DNA of 64,000 nt from assembly GCF_000934465.1 (NCBI RefSeq), contig NZ_JXWY01000009.1, positions 1-64,000 of the forward strand. Direction: 5' to 3'. The notes under the pieces were generated by a model. The model was given only the letters and a program-made list of their open reading frames with translations. It was not told the origin of the DNA and searched no databases. Position numbers and translations under genes: made by a program. Shown here piece by piece: positions 19,586 through 30,131 of this stretch (the first letter of the stretch is position 1; each line of letters begins with the position of its first letter). The stretch comes from Staphylococcus microti. Lineage in GTDB: Bacteria > Bacillota > Bacilli > Staphylococcales > Staphylococcaceae.

Positions 19586-20584
19586 TTACTCTGCTTTTTT
19601 CGTTCTGCCCATTAGAATTTTAAGTGCTTCTTCGACAGGTTGATCTTCAAATAGTACGTGATAAAGTGCAGATGTAATTGGCATTTCAACACCAAGTTGT
19701 TTGGCAAGATGGTAGACAGATTGTGTTGTATACACACCTTCAGCGACCATATTCATATCATCAAGGATTTCTTGTAACGTCTTTCCACTACCGAGTGCAT
19801 AACCTAATGAAAAGTTACGTGAGTGTGTCGATGTACATGTCACAATCAGATCACCGATACCGCCTAATCCTTGGAACGTAATCGGATCAGCACCTAATTT
19901 AACACCAAGACGTGTGATTTCAGCTAAGCCACGTGTGATAAGAGCTGCTTTCGCATTATCGCCATAGCCCATACCAGCGAGTACACCGCTGGCAATTGCG
20001 ATAATATTTTTTGTAGCACCTCCGATTTCAACGCCGATAAGATCGTCATTCGTATACACACGTAAATAATCCGTCATAAATAGGTCTTGGATCGTTTGGC
20101 ATAGTGCTGGATTACTTGATGCGGCAGACACAGTTGTCGGTTGCTTAATGACGACTTCTTCTGCATGGCTCGGACCTGATAAGACGCCCACACCACCGTT
20201 ATGTGCAGGTGAGATAACATCTTCAATCATTTCTGATACACGCTTAAAAGTACCGTTTTCAATCCCTTTCGCCACGTGGATAAACTGCTTAGGTGTGGAC
20301 AATAATGCATCTACTTGAGATAAAACCGAACGAATGGCTTTTGTTGGAATCGCAATTAAATAAATATCGGCATGATTCACAGCTTCTTGCATATCAGTCG
20401 TTGCACGCACAGTTTCATTAATCGTCGCTTCTTTTAAATAGCTACGATTCGTATGGTACGCATTGATTTCCTCTACTGATTCAGCTGATTTGCCCCACAT
20501 TAACGTGTTATGCCCATTGTCAGCAAGTACATTTGCTAAAGCAGTTCCAAAACTACCTGTTCCAAATACTGTAATGTTGGTCAT
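19586..20584 (-). CDS. gpsA: NAD(P)+-dependent glycerol-3-phosphate dehydrogenase
   Basis: Reduces dihydroxyacetone phosphate to sn-glycerol-3-phosphate for phospholipid synthesis. 332 residues: Rossmann [11 protein letters not shown] (about 7–17), the [12 protein letters not shown] region with the catalytic Lys, and [12 protein letters not shown] at 20584 places GGGGG 9 nt upstream; ATG at 20590 is too close and the longer frame from 20662 runs into the der C-terminus. It follows der by 22 bp, the same der–gpsA–hup order as B. subtilis. Confidence 0.96.
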   Translation of the reverse strand: MTNITVFGTGSFGTALANVLADNGHNTLMWGKSAESVEEINAYHTNRSYLKEATINETVRATTDMQEAVNHADIYLIAIPTKAIRSVLSQVDALLSTPKQFIHVAKGIENGTFKRVSEMIEDVISPAHNGGVGVLSGPSHAEEVVIKQPTTVSAASSNPALCQTIQDLFMTDYLRVYTNDDLIGVEIGGATKNIIAIASGVLAGMGYGDNAKAALITRGLAEITRLGVKLGADPITFQGLGGIGDLIVTCTSTHSRNFSLGYALGSGKTLQEILDDMNMVAEGVYTTQSVYHLAKQLGVEMPITSALYHVLFEDQPVEEALKILMGRTKKAE

Positions 20585-20606
20585 ATCCATATTCCCCCGT
20601 TTATGT

Positions 20607-21917
20607 CTAATTTCGTTTACGTGCGATGATGTGTACAGGTGTGCCTTCAAAGCCAAACGCACTTCGAATTTGGTTTTCTAAATAACGTTTGTAAGAGAAG
20701 TGCATTAGTTCAACGTCATTGACGAATACAACAAACGTTGGTGGTTCGATAGCCACTTGTGTTGTATAGAAAATATTGAGTCGTCGACCTTTATCTGTTG
20801 GTGTTGGGTTCATAGAAATCGCATCGGTGATGACTTCGTTCAATGTCGAACTTTGAACACGTTTTTTATGATTTTCACTTGCTTCGTTAATAAGTGGGAA
20901 TAGCGTACGCAAACGTGTGCCTTCTTTAGCTGACACAAACGCAATTTGCGCATAATCTAAAAATTGGAAGTTATTGCGAATATCATCCATAAACCGTTTC
21001 ATTGTTTTACTATCTTTTTCCAACGTATCCCATTTATTGACAACAATCACAATTGCTTTACCTTCTTCATGCGCATAGCCCGCAACACGTTTATCTTGTT
21101 CGATGATGCCTTCTTCCGCATCGAGTACGACAAGCACAACGTTAGAACGTTCAATGGCTTTTAAAGCACGTAACACAGAGTATTTTTCTGTCGTTTCGTA
21201 TACTTTCCCTTTTTTACGCATCCCTGCTGTATCAATCAGAACGTAATCTTGACCGTCATAGCTATATTCAGTGTCAATGGCGTCACGTGTTGTACCAGCG
21301 ATGTTGGATACGATAACACGTTCTTCGCCTAAAATGGCGTTCACTAAGCTTGATTTCCCTACGTTAGGTCGACCAATTAATGAGAGTCTAATCACTGAGT
21401 CGTCATACGGATCTTCTTCTTCAGGCTTGAAGTGTTTCGCAACCGCTTCTAACAAGTCACCTAACCCTAAGCCGTGCGAGCCTGATAATGGATAAGGTTC
21501 ACCAAATCCTAAAGTATAAAAGTCGTAAATATCATTACGCATTTCAGGGTTATCAACTTTGTTTACAGCGAGGACAACCGGCTTTTTAGATTTATAAAGC
21601 ATCTGAGCGACCATTTCATCGCTTTGTGTAACACCTTCGCGGACATTCGTCATAAAAATAATGACATCTGCTTCTTCAATCGCAATTTCAGCTTGTGCAC
21701 GAATTTGCGTTTGGAATGGGGCGTCACCGATTTCGATACCCCCTGTATCAATAATATTAAAGTCATGCGTCAGCCAATCACCGCTCGCATATATTCTATC
21801 TCTCGTAATACCGGGTGTATCTTCAACAATTGAGACACGTTCTCCAACGATACGGTTAAATATCGTCGACTTCCCGACATTTGGACGACCTACAATCGCC
21901 ACTACTGGTTTTGTCAT
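20607..21917 (-). CDS. der: Ribosome-assembly GTPase Der (EngA)
   Basis: Double-GTPase needed for 50S maturation. The 436 residues hold two complete G domains: GRPNVGKST (about 10–18) with DTGG and NKVD, and GRPNVGKSS (about 182–190) with DTAG and NKWD, followed by the C-terminal KH-like domain ending HIIARKRN. The tandem G domains are unique to Der. AGAGAGGAAG precedes the ATG. It is transcribed with gpsA; a 283-bp gap to rpsA contains the rpsA terminator. Confidence 0.98.
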   Translation of the reverse strand: MTKPVVAIVGRPNVGKSTIFNRIVGERVSIVEDTPGITRDRIYASGDWLTHDFNIIDTGGIEIGDAPFQTQIRAQAEIAIEEADVIIFMTNVREGVTQSDEMVAQMLYKSKKPVVLAVNKVDNPEMRNDIYDFYTLGFGEPYPLSGSHGLGLGDLLEAVAKHFKPEEEDPYDDSVIRLSLIGRPNVGKSSLVNAILGEERVIVSNIAGTTRDAIDTEYSYDGQDYVLIDTAGMRKKGKVYETTEKYSVLRALKAIERSNVVLVVLDAEEGIIEQDKRVAGYAHEEGKAIVIVVNKWDTLEKDSKTMKRFMDDIRNNFQFLDYAQIAFVSAKEGTRLRTLFPLINEASENHKKRVQSSTLNEVITDAISMNPTPTDKGRRLNIFYTTQVAIEPPTFVVFVNDVELMHFSYKRYLENQIRSAFGFEGTPVHIIARKRN

Positions 21918-22146
21918 GTATGTTCTTCCTCTCTACAAATATCTTTTTCATTCTAGCATATTGCTCGTTATGTAGAAATCGTATTTTTAGAATTGTTGTA
22001 TTCTCTAGTTTGTGTAGCTTTATACACTGTCCATCTATTAATAATAGTTAGTATTATTATAGCATGCTCCTAATTAATAAGAAAAATGATGATGTGCCCG
22101 TGCATAAACAAGAAGGCATGCTGTTAGGCACATAGGCACAAAACAA

Positions 22147-22183
22147 CAGACTGAAAAGCTACACAGTGTAACTTTTCAGTCTG
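22147..22183 (-). terminator. Terminator of rpsA
   Basis: CAGACTGAAAAG…CTTTTCAGTCTG, with inner TACAC/GTGTA and almost no loop; leftward it runs into TTGTTTTGTG. The remainder of the 22.0–22.15 kb gap shows no gene. Confidence 0.85.
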
Positions 22184-22200
22184 CGTTAAGACATTAAATA

Positions 22201-23385
22201 TTATAGGTTCAGGTTTTTAAATTTGTCAGCAAACATGTCGCCTAATGTTGGGTTATTGCTTTCATCATCTGATGACAATGTATATTCCTCTGTTGTTTCA
22301 GGAGATGCTTCATTTGTTTCTTCAGCAGGTGCTGCAGCTTTAATAGAAAGTGAAATACGCTCTTCTGCAGTGTTGATGCTAAGAATTTTTACATCTACTG
22401 TTTGACCAGGTTCAAGCACTTCGTTCGGCGTACCGATATGCTTATTGCTAATTTCAGAGATGTGTACAAGTCCTTGAAGACCAGGACCAATCTCTACGAA
22501 AGCACCAAAGCTTGCAAGACGCATCACTTTACCTTCGACAACATCCCCTTCATTGAATTTTGATTGAATTGTTTCAAAAGGGCTAGGTAATGTATCTTTA
22601 ATAGATAAAGATACACGTTCAGAACCAGGTTCAACAGAACGAACTTTTACTTTAACAGTATCTCCAACAGATACAACTTCTTCTGGAGATGACACATGTT
22701 CGTGAGATAATTCAGATACGTGAACTAAACCGTCAACGCCGCCAAGGTCAATGAAAGCACCAAAGTTCGCAAGACGTGCAACTTTACCTTCTAATACATC
22801 GCCTTCTTTAATCGACTGTAAAAGTGCTTCTTTTTTCTTTTCATTTTCTTCCGCTTCAACGGCTTTACGGCTTAGGATGACACGATTATTTGCAGGGTCT
22901 AATTCTTCAACTTTAAGTTCAAGTACCTTCCCTTCATAATCAGAGAAATCTTCAATGTAATCAGTTGAAATAAGTGACGCAGGGATAAAACCACGTTGAC
23001 CTACATCTACAACTAATCCGCCTTTTACAACTTCAGTAACTGTTGCTTCAATCGTTTCATTGTTATCAAGTTTCTCTTGTAAGAATTCATACGATTTTTC
23101 TTCTTCTAAACGGCGCTTAGATAAAATATAGCTACCTGATTCGTTCTCTTCATCGATTTCGATTTTTGTAACGTAGGCACCAATTTCATCGCCAACTTTA
23201 ACAACTTCATTTGCATCTTCTATATGATGTGTAGAAAGTTGACTAATCGGAATAATCCCGTTGTATTTCGCACCATTTACGTGAACAACAACATGTTTGT
23301 CATTGATTTGTTGTACTTCACCTGTAACCTTGTCGCCTTCTTTAATGTCTGTAATCATTGATTCATTGAATTCTTCTGTCATCAT
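22201..23385 (-). CDS. rpsA: 30S ribosomal protein S1 homologue, four S1 domains
   Basis: 394 residues with four S1/OB RNA-binding domains, each showing the GxVxxxxxxGAFVxxG-type core (KVARLANFGAFIDLGGVDGL and KVMRLASFGAFVEIG are the clearest, in domains 3 and 4). The Gram-negative S1 has six domains; four is normal for Firmicutes (YpfD). The C-terminal tail is acidic and low in complexity. AAGGAGG lies upstream of two adjacent ATG codons. Located after cmk as in B. subtilis and E. coli. In low-GC Gram-positives S1 is not firmly bound to ribosomes; a role in initiation on structured mRNAs is inferred. Confidence 0.95.
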   Translation of the reverse strand: MMTEEFNESMITDIKEGDKVTGEVQQINDKHVVVHVNGAKYNGIIPISQLSTHHIEDANEVVKVGDEIGAYVTKIEIDEENESGSYILSKRRLEEEKSYEFLQEKLDNNETIEATVTEVVKGGLVVDVGQRGFIPASLISTDYIEDFSDYEGKVLELKVEELDPANNRVILSRKAVEAEENEKKKEALLQSIKEGDVLEGKVARLANFGAFIDLGGVDGLVHVSELSHEHVSSPEEVVSVGDTVKVKVRSVEPGSERVSLSIKDTLPSPFETIQSKFNEGDVVEGKVMRLASFGAFVEIGPGLQGLVHISEISNKHIGTPNEVLEPGQTVDVKILSINTAEERISLSIKAAAPAEETNEASPETTEEYTLSSDDESNNPTLGDMFADKFKNLNL

Positions 23386-23464
23386 AAATGCCTCCTTGTA
23401 TTACTACATAATAATAACATCTTACAAACTGTGCAAATTGTCAAGAAATTTCCACATATTCAAC

Positions 23465-24187
<723 letters not shown>

Positions 24188-24210
24188 CTATTTACGAGGA
24201 GGAAATCATA

Positions 24211-25173
24211 ATGAAAAGATTATTAGTCATTCACACAGGTGGCACAATCAGCATGTCTCAAGATGAATCAAATACAGTTAATACAAACGGTGACAACCCG
24301 ATAGCGAATCATCAAGAACTGATTCAAACATATGCAGATATTAAAGAAGTGATGCCTTTCACTGTCCCTTCTCCACATATAACAATGCGTCATGTTAAAG
24401 AAATTAAACAGCTTATTGAATCTCATGTCGATGAATTTGACGGTTTTGTCATTACACACGGCACAGATACACTAGAAGAAACAGCTTTTTTATTAGATTT
24501 GACATTGAATGTCACAAAACCAGTTGTGATTACAGGTGCCATGCGTTCATCTAATGAAATTGGATCGGATGGTTTATATAATTTTATTGCTTCTATTCGT
24601 GTGGCAACAGCAGATGACTCAAATCATAAAGGCGTAATGGTCGTTTTTAATGATGAAATACATACCGCACGCAATGTGACAAAAACCCATACATCGAATA
24701 CGAATACATTCCAAAGTCCAAACCACGGGCCGCTCGGTGTGATCACAAAAGCTGGCGTCTACTTTCATCATCGCCCATACGACAAAAAAACATTGCCAGC
24801 TATTGATACGACATTGAATGTACCGTTAATTAAAGCACATATGGATATGGGCAGCGAAGTGTTAGACTTCTATGCGGAACAGCACGTTGACGGGCTTGTC
24901 ATTGAAGCGTTAGGTCAAGGCAATTTACCCCCTACAGCCATTGCTGGTTTAGATAAATGTCTTGCTGCTGAGATGCCTATTGTATTAGTGTCACGTTCTT
25001 TTAACGGTATTGTAAGCGCCGTGTATGCCTATACAGGCGGCGGTCACCAACTACAAAATAAAGGTGTTATTTTTTCAAACGGTTTAAACGGTCAAAAAGC
25101 ACGCTTGAAACTGTTAGTCGCATTAAGCAATGGTTACAATCATCAAATGATTCGTGATTATTTTAATGATTAA
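24211..25173 (+). CDS. ansA: Type I L-asparaginase
   Basis: Hydrolyses asparagine to aspartate and ammonia in the cytoplasm. 320 residues. The first threonine signature is in HTGGTISM (about residues 8–15), the second in THGTDTLEETA; no signal peptide, which fits the type I cytoplasmic enzyme. The start ATG at 24211 has GAGGAGG at 8–9 nt; a longer in-frame reading overlaps cmk. Divergent from cmk and followed by a small antitoxin gene on the same strand. Confidence 0.93.
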   Translation: MKRLLVIHTGGTISMSQDESNTVNTNGDNPIANHQELIQTYADIKEVMPFTVPSPHITMRHVKEIKQLIESHVDEFDGFVITHGTDTLEETAFLLDLTLNVTKPVVITGAMRSSNEIGSDGLYNFIASIRVATADDSNHKGVMVVFNDEIHTARNVTKTHTSNTNTFQSPNHGPLGVITKAGVYFHHRPYDKKTLPAIDTTLNVPLIKAHMDMGSEVLDFYAEQHVDGLVIEALGQGNLPPTAIAGLDKCLAAEMPIVLVSRSFNGIVSAVYAYTGGGHQLQNKGVIFSNGLNGQKARLKLLVALSNGYNHQMIRDYFND

Positions 25174-25230
25174 ACATCAATAGCGACGAGCTGTTTATGA
25201 ATTAGTTTTATATGAAATGAGGTTTTGCTG

Positions 25231-25476
25231 ATGATGATAGTAAGTGATTCAAATGCAGTCAAAAATTTAAGATTTCTGATCGATTATGTTAATCATGATG
25301 GAGAGACTGTTAAGATTACAACGAATGAACACAATGCGGTGTTAATGAGTGAAAAAGAATATCGTGGTATTATGGAGACATTTTATTTGCAACAGTCATC
25401 TGTGAATGCTCAGCACGTTGCACAGTCTATTGCGGAAGCTGAAAGTGGAAAAATGAATAGAGTTACAAAATTTTAA
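25231..25476 (+). CDS. Solitary YefM/Axe-type antitoxin
   Basis: An 81-residue Phd/YefM-family protein resembling the staphylococcal Axe antitoxins: N-terminal DNA-binding half with DSNAVKNLRFLIDYVN, then VLMSEKEYRGIMETFYLQQ, the typical YefM dimerisation segment. Such antitoxins repress their own operon and neutralise a YoeB/Txe RNase. No toxin ORF follows: the stop is 15 bp from a family C hairpin that acts as terminator. The C-terminus (GKMNRVTKF) is short and unlike the acidic toxin-binding tails I know from this family. GAGG lies about 9 nt before ATG 25231; ATG 25234 is also possible. Confidence 0.8.
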   Translation: MMIVSDSNAVKNLRFLIDYVNHDGETVKITTNEHNAVLMSEKEYRGIMETFYLQQSSVNAQHVAQSIAEAESGKMNRVTKF

Positions 25477-25490
25477 AATCTGTGCATGAA

Positions 25491-25542
25491 AGAGCGGGAC
25501 AATAAAGCTTTTTAAAATGAGCTTCTGTTCTGCTCTTTTTTT
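25491..25542 (+). terminator. Family C hairpin acting as terminator after the antitoxin gene
   Basis: AGAGCGGGAC (25491–25500) pairs with GTTCTGCTCT (25527–25536) with wobbles, enclosing AAGCTTTTTAAAATGAGCTT, then seven T residues. The same GCGGGAC…TGTCCCGC arrangement occurs at 19028–19072. Confidence 0.7.
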
Positions 25543-25545
25543 CAT

Positions 25546-25595
25546 AAAGAAAATCGAACGAGGGCAATAAATTCTACAGTCCGCTCGTTCGATTT
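25546..25595 (-). terminator. Probable terminator of ypdA
   Basis: Perfect 12-bp arms AAATCGAACGAG (25551–25562) and CTCGTTCGATTT (25584–25595) with a 21-nt loop; leftward the stem ends in GATTTTCTTTATG. It lies 115 bp past the ypdA stop; the interval 25596–25710 holds nothing recognisable. Confidence 0.65.
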
Positions 25596-25710
25596 ATGAT
25601 AGACGTTTTTATTTCAAAAAATCATAATGCGTAACTTTTGTGTTTTTAAGGTTGGATCTTAAAGTCATCATTCCTGACGTTAAATACAAAGTGCTAGGCG
25701 TCATTACTTC

Positions 25711-26697
25711 CTACGATTCTAACGGTGCTTGCTTCTTTGTTAAAATGTCTTGAGCGATTGCGACACCGTGGTATTTACCATTTTCAATAAAAATTGTATT
25801 TGCATCGTTTCCGGCAGCAATAACCCCTGCAATATAGCAGTTTTCGACATTTGTTTCGTACGTGTCTTTATTGTAAACCGGTGCTGTTCCATAGCTGTTT
25901 GTGTTAATGTCGATACCGACTGATGATAAAAAGTCATAATCTGGGTGGTACCCAATCATCGCGAAAACGAAATCATTGTCGATTGTTTTAGATACACCAT
26001 TTGTTTCAAAAGTGACGCTATCCTCAGTAATTTGCGTCACATGGCTGTCAAAGTGCATATCGATATTACCACGTCGAACAAGTGAGTCAAAGTTTGGTAA
26101 AATCCAAGGTTTCACAGATGGTGAATAGTCTGAGCCACGGTAAATGACTGTAACGTTAGCATTCGCTTTTTCTAACTCTATCGCTGCGTCAACTGCTGAG
26201 TTTTTGCCACCGATAATCACAACGTTTTGATTGAAATATGGGTGTGCTTCTTTGAAATAATGCATCACTTTCGGCAAGTTTGCTCCGTCTACTTCAAGTG
26301 TATTTGGTTGGCCATAATAACCAGTTGCAATTGTTAAAAAGCGGCATTGATACACGTCTTTCGTTGTTGTGATGGTAAAGTGATCGTGCATCTTGCGAAC
26401 AGTTAACACTTCTTCAAATGTATTCACTTTTAATTTGTGATGTTTTACAACTTCACGATAATATACAAGTGCTTGGTTGCGTCGTGGTTTTAATTCTTCA
26501 ACGATAAATGGAACGTCCCCAATACTTAACTTGTCACTAGATGAGAAGAAAGTTTGATGTGTTGGATAATGGTAAAGTGCTTCTACGACATTCCCTTTTT
26601 CAATAATTAATGTGTCGATGCCCTTTTTTTGTTGCTCAATTGCGGCACTTAAACCACAAGGACCGCCACCAATAATAATACTTTCAATCGTTTTCAT
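25711..26697 (-). CDS. ypdA: Bacillithiol disulfide reductase YpdA
   Basis: NADPH-dependent flavoenzyme that reduces BSSB back to bacillithiol, completing the BrxA/BrxB cycle. 328 residues; the N-terminal FAD-binding GGGPCGLSAA contains the conserved active Cys at position 14, a second Rossmann GGKNSAVDAA binds NADPH, and ATGYYG and GDANT-like segments follow. ATG at 26697 gives the family N-terminus (MKTIESIIIGGG), but no Shine–Dalgarno sequence is visible before it or before ATG 26712. The 316-bp upstream gap ends at the ebpS terminator. Confidence 0.94.
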   Translation of the reverse strand: MKTIESIIIGGGPCGLSAAIEQQKKGIDTLIIEKGNVVEALYHYPTHQTFFSSSDKLSIGDVPFIVEELKPRRNQALVYYREVVKHHKLKVNTFEEVLTVRKMHDHFTITTTKDVYQCRFLTIATGYYGQPNTLEVDGANLPKVMHYFKEAHPYFNQNVVIIGGKNSAVDAAIELEKANANVTVIYRGSDYSPSVKPWILPNFDSLVRRGNIDMHFDSHVTQITEDSVTFETNGVSKTIDNDFVFAMIGYHPDYDFLSSVGIDINTNSYGTAPVYNKDTYETNVENCYIAGVIAAGNDANTIFIENGKYHGVAIAQDILTKKQAPLES

Positions 26698-26945
26698 CTT
26701 GATTTCTGACATCAAAAGAGATTGGACATAAATAACGTATGATCTCGTCAACCGCTATAAAGCGTCTTAAATAATTGTGTCCGAACCTCATGCTATTTTA
26801 TGTCAGTCTTGCCTCCTATTCACATACTAGCATGGTATATACATTCTTCATTATCTTACTAATCCTCGAATATTATAGCAATTTTTGTTATCAAACTAAA
26901 TGAATAAGTTTTGACATTATACGGTTAAGAAGCGGATAAATGAGC

Positions 26946-26979
26946 CAAAAAAAGTGGAACGACATAATCATCGTTCCAC
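26946..26979 (-). terminator. Terminator of ebpS
   Basis: GTGGAACGA (26954–26962) with TCGTTCCAC (26971–26979); leftward this gives a 9-bp stem followed by seven U residues. Confidence 0.88.
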
Positions 26980-27013
26980 GTTAATATGTTATTTTGTTAG
27001 GCGAAATGGAAAC

Positions 27014-28495
27014 CTATGGAATAATCAATTGTTGACCATTGCTAATATTGTTACCACTAATACCATTCGCTTGTCTAATTTTCTCAACATTTTCAGGTGA
27101 TCCGCTACCATAGTATTGAATTGCAATACGGTATAAGTTTTCGCTACCACCGACAGTATGTGATTGATTACCAGCAGATTGCGTTGGTTGTTGGTTCACA
27201 TTTTGTTGATTTTGAGCTGCATATTGGTTGTTAATATCTTGTTGGTTTGCTGCATTATTTTGTGCCGCTTCTTGTTCAGCTTTTTCTTTTTCTGCACGTT
27301 CTTTCTCGGCTTTTTCTCTCTCAGCCTTTTCTTTTGCTGCTTTCTCTTTTTGTGCTTTTTCCTTGTCAGCTTTCTCTTTCGCCGCTTTTTCTTTAGCACT
27401 TTGCGCATCTTTATCTTTTGAACTTGATTGTTGCGTTAATTGAGCATCATCATTGCCTGTGCTTTGGTCTTGATTAAATAAATACATACCACCGAAAATC
27501 GCAATAGTACCTAGAAGAAGGATTGCAGCAATAATCGGTAAAATACGTTTTAAGAATCCGCCGTTACTTGAACCATTTGAAACCGTTGTGTTTGGTTGTT
27601 CACTCGCTTTTACGGCACCTGTTGCACCAGCAGTACCCGCAGCAACGCCAGCGCCAGCAGCTGCACCAGTTTTAGCAGTATCATTTTTAGTGCTATCTTG
27701 CTTAGGTTGTTTCGCTGATTGAGAAGCTTTGGCACTAGCAGATCCGGCAGCAACACCAGCCCCAGCGGCAGCTGTAGTTTTAGCAGTGGCGTTTTTAGCG
27801 TTATCTTGCTTAGATTGTTTCGCTGTTTGAGAAGCTTTGGCGCTAGCAGATCCAGTAGCGACACCAGCGCCAGCAGCTGCACCAGTTTTAGCGGTATCAT
27901 TTTTAGTGCTATCTTGCTTAGGTTGTTTCGCTGTTTGAGAAGCTTTGGCGCTAGCAGCTCCAGCCGCACTCGCACTTGCAGTACCCGCTGTTTTCTTTTC
28001 GTCTTTGTCTGATTGCGCTGATTGTGTTACATCTTGTCTTGAATTTTGTGCTTGATGTGATGCAACGCCAGCCCCTGCAACTGCACCAGCTCCAGCTACG
28101 TTTGCTGACTTATTATTGGCTGGTTTTTCTTCCGTTGACGCTTTAGGTTGTTCAGCTTTTTGTGCGCTTGTATTTTGCGTTACAGAAGCGTCAGCCCCAG
28201 CAGTAGCAGCTGTCTCATTTGGACAATCAGCTTTAGTTGGTTCTGTTTCAGTTTTTGTTGGTTTTTGAGGTGCTTGCTCTTGCTTTGTTTCAGCAGGATT
28301 TGCACTGTCTTGGTTACGTACACGTTTACGATGACGACGCGCAGGATTTCGAGGTGGGAAATGTTGCGTGTGGTCTGTTGACATCGATTGTGTGTGTGTA
28401 CGAGATTCTTCTTCAATTGATGTATCATATTCTTTTGTTGGATTAATTTCTTGACGATTGCGTTCAAATTCATCCTTAAAATTATCTTTTGACAC
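27014..28495 (-). CDS. ebpS: Elastin-binding protein EbpS, LysM membrane protein
   Basis: 493 residues. The charged N-terminal part ([14 protein letters not shown], then [16 protein letters not shown]) matches S. aureus EbpS. A central Ala/Gly/Lys/Gln-rich region has about three copies of a 36-residue repeat ([12 protein letters not shown] and KNDTAKT are its markers). A transmembrane helix ([19 protein letters not shown]) follows, then a KEKAEKEK-type charged stretch and a C-terminal LysM ([14 protein letters not shown]…NGQQLIIP) that binds peptidoglycan. GTG at 28495 aligns with the S. aureus start and has GAAAGG at 10 nt; an ATG at 28504 overlaps that site. Elastin binding is known from S. 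aureus, not shown here. Confidence 0.93.
   Translation of the reverse strand: MSKDNFKDEFERNRQEINPTKEYDTSIEEESRTHTQSMSTDHTQHFPPRNPARRHRKRVRNQDSANPAETKQEQAPQKPTKTETEPTKADCPNETAATAGADASVTQNTSAQKAEQPKASTEEKPANNKSANVAGAGAVAGAGVASHQAQNSRQDVTQSAQSDKDEKKTAGTASASAAGAASAKASQTAKQPKQDSTKNDTAKTGAAAGAGVATGSASAKASQTAKQSKQDNAKNATAKTTAAAGAGVAAGSASAKASQSAKQPKQDSTKNDTAKTGAAAGAGVAAGTAGATGAVKASEQPNTTVSNGSSNGGFLKRILPIIAAILLLGTIAIFGGMYLFNQDQSTGNDDAQLTQQSSSKDKDAQSAKEKAAKEKADKEKAQKEKAAKEKAEREKAEKERAEKEKAEQEAAQNNAANQQDINNQYAAQNQQNVNQQPTQSAGNQSHTVGGSENLYRIAIQYYGSGSPENVEKIRQANGISGNNISNGQQLIIP
27640..27960. repeat. In-frame 108-bp tandem repeats within ebpS
   Basis: About three units of 108 bp (36 codons). Landmarks recur at that spacing: AGAAGCTTTGGC(A/G)CTAGCAG near 27730, 27838 and 27946, and ATCTTGCTTAG(G/A)TTGTTTCGCTG. 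Such repeats usually vary in copy number between strains. Confidence 0.85.
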
Positions 28496-28550
28496 AATAT
28501 TCATTCCTTTCTGTAGTGCTTCTATAGGGTCGATACATAGTGAAAACACG

Positions 28551-28595
28551 AAATGGCAATAGGTAACTGAAGTGAAAATACATATTAACAAACTT
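28551..28595. repeat. Dispersed intergenic repeat, family B
   Basis: AAATGGCAATAGGTAACTGA…AAAATACATATTAACAAACTT, closely related to 18734–18779. It fills the ebpS–recS gap together with a GAAAGCCTACCTTTCTGTCC tail; no gene is seen there. Confidence 0.7.
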
Positions 28596-28754
28596 TTTCA
28601 CTTCTATGAAAGCCTACCTTTCTGTCCGACGCCCTTATCATGTTACCCCATTCAATAACGTAATAAGCGTGTTGTTTTAAAGACGCTTTTATACTTTAAG
28701 TCACTTAATTAGATTATAGCGTGTTTAAAAATGCGGTGTAAAGCAATCAGTTGC

Positions 28755-30131
28755 TTATTCGAATAAACTTTCCAATTTTTCGTCATAAGTGCGCTTTCTT
28801 TTCACTTTTTTCTTGTTTTTCTCATGGATTTGTTGCGTGAGACCGCATATATCACAACAATTGTTAGTCGTCATGACACGCTGATTAAAGTAGCACAACA
28901 ATTGTTGACGTCTACAATATTGTGTGGAGACATAGCTTTGCATATGCCGATAAGCAATCACTTTTTGTTCGTTATTTTGTTGAAAAACTTTATAAAGTGC
29001 TGGTAAGGCATAATGTTGGGCTAGAATCGATAATATATCATTTTTCTCGCCATCAAGTAGTTGACCTTGTTCAAAAAGATAAATATCTTCATCGCGTATA
29101 ATATTGGCTGTCGCGAGAGTTTCAAGTAAAAACTGATCATCTGCTTGATAAAGCGCAATCGCTTGACTGGGTTTACCATCCCGCCCAGCACGTCCAATTT
29201 CTTGTAAATAACTAGATGGACTGGTTGAAATATGAAAGTGGATGACTGTTCGTATATCCGGTTTGTTGACACCCATACCGAATGCACTGGTTGCGACTAT
29301 AATACGAATATCATTTTTTAAAAACTGTTGTTGCACGGTGTAGCGTTCTTGATAGCTTAAATCGGCATGATAAATACCTGTGAGATGTCCCGCCGCATAA
29401 ATATGTTCCGCAATATCTAAACACACTTTTTTAGAAGAGACATAAATAATCGTCGGTCCAGATGTGTCGATTGTTTCTAATAGCCAACTGATTTTGTCAT
29501 GATAATCATCCATATATTTTACAGCTAATGAAATATTGGGACGATCCATAGACGACTGAAAAACATGAAACGAACAACCAGTGACGAATTCTAAGTCAGT
29601 TTTCAAATGTTGTGTTGCTGTCGCTGTCAGTGCCAAAATTGGTGTTTGACGATACTGTTGAATGATTTGACCGATTAACGCATAATGTGGTCGGAAATCA
29701 AATCCCCATTCGGACAAGCAATGAACTTCATCAAGCACAATAAGCCCAAAATGAATGTTAGCAAAGCGCTTGAGATGGTGTGGTTGCAAGATGAACTCTG
29801 GGCTTACAAAAATAAATCGAGCTGACGCCAGTTGTTGGTAGGCAAGTGCGCGTTCTTCCTGTGACATGCCTGAATGAATAGAGACAACACGCTGTTCCCC
29901 TTGCATTTTCATTTGCATCACTTGGTCATCCATTAATGAAATAAGTGGTGAAATGATCAAAGTCGGCTGTTGCTTTATATACGTCGGAAGTTGATAACAT
30001 AAACTTTTACCACTACCCGTTGGTAAGATACCTAAAGTGTGCTGGTCATCAAGAACGCTCTGTATAATCGCTTCTTGACCTTCTCTAAATGTGTCAAAGC
30101 CAAAATATTGTTGCAAGGCTGTTTTAAGCAT
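28755..30131 (-). CDS. recS: Short RecQ-family DNA helicase (RecS type)
   Basis: 458 residues: superfamily 2 helicase with FREGQEAIIQS, Walker A LPTGSGKSLCYQLP, DEVH box (VLDEVHCLSEWG) and motif VI QEIGRAGRDG. A zinc-binding cysteine set follows (CRR…LLCYF…CCDIC), but the protein ends soon after, so the winged-helix and HRDC domains of full RecQ are missing. This matches B. subtilis RecS, and the neighbourhood ebpS(ypbE-like)–recS–ypbB–fer is the same. The start is the ATG at 30131, overlapping the ypbB stop by 8 bp. Confidence 0.92.
   Translation of the reverse strand: MLKTALQQYFGFDTFREGQEAIIQSVLDDQHTLGILPTGSGKSLCYQLPTYIKQQPTLIISPLISLMDDQVMQMKMQGEQRVVSIHSGMSQEERALAYQQLASARFIFVSPEFILQPHHLKRFANIHFGLIVLDEVHCLSEWGFDFRPHYALIGQIIQQYRQTPILALTATATQHLKTDLEFVTGCSFHVFQSSMDRPNISLAVKYMDDYHDKISWLLETIDTSGPTIIYVSSKKVCLDIAEHIYAAGHLTGIYHADLSYQERYTVQQQFLKNDIRIIVATSAFGMGVNKPDIRTVIHFHISTSPSSYLQEIGRAGRDGKPSQAIALYQADDQFLLETLATANIIRDEDIYLFEQGQLLDGEKNDILSILAQHYALPALYKVFQQNNEQKVIAYRHMQSYVSTQYCRRQQLLCYFNQRVMTTNNCCDICGLTQQIHEKNKKKVKRKRTYDEKLESLFE

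Noticed and set aside
26789-26791. Short upstream ORF before ypdA starting at this ATG
   Set aside because: The distance from the AGGAGG is about 20 nt and the product shows nothing recognisable; mentioned only as part of the leader puzzle.
27164-28497. Several ORFs on both strands and in other frames across ebpS
   Set aside because: They arise from the repetitive Ala/Lys/Gln codons of ebpS, give low-complexity products and lack ribosome sites.
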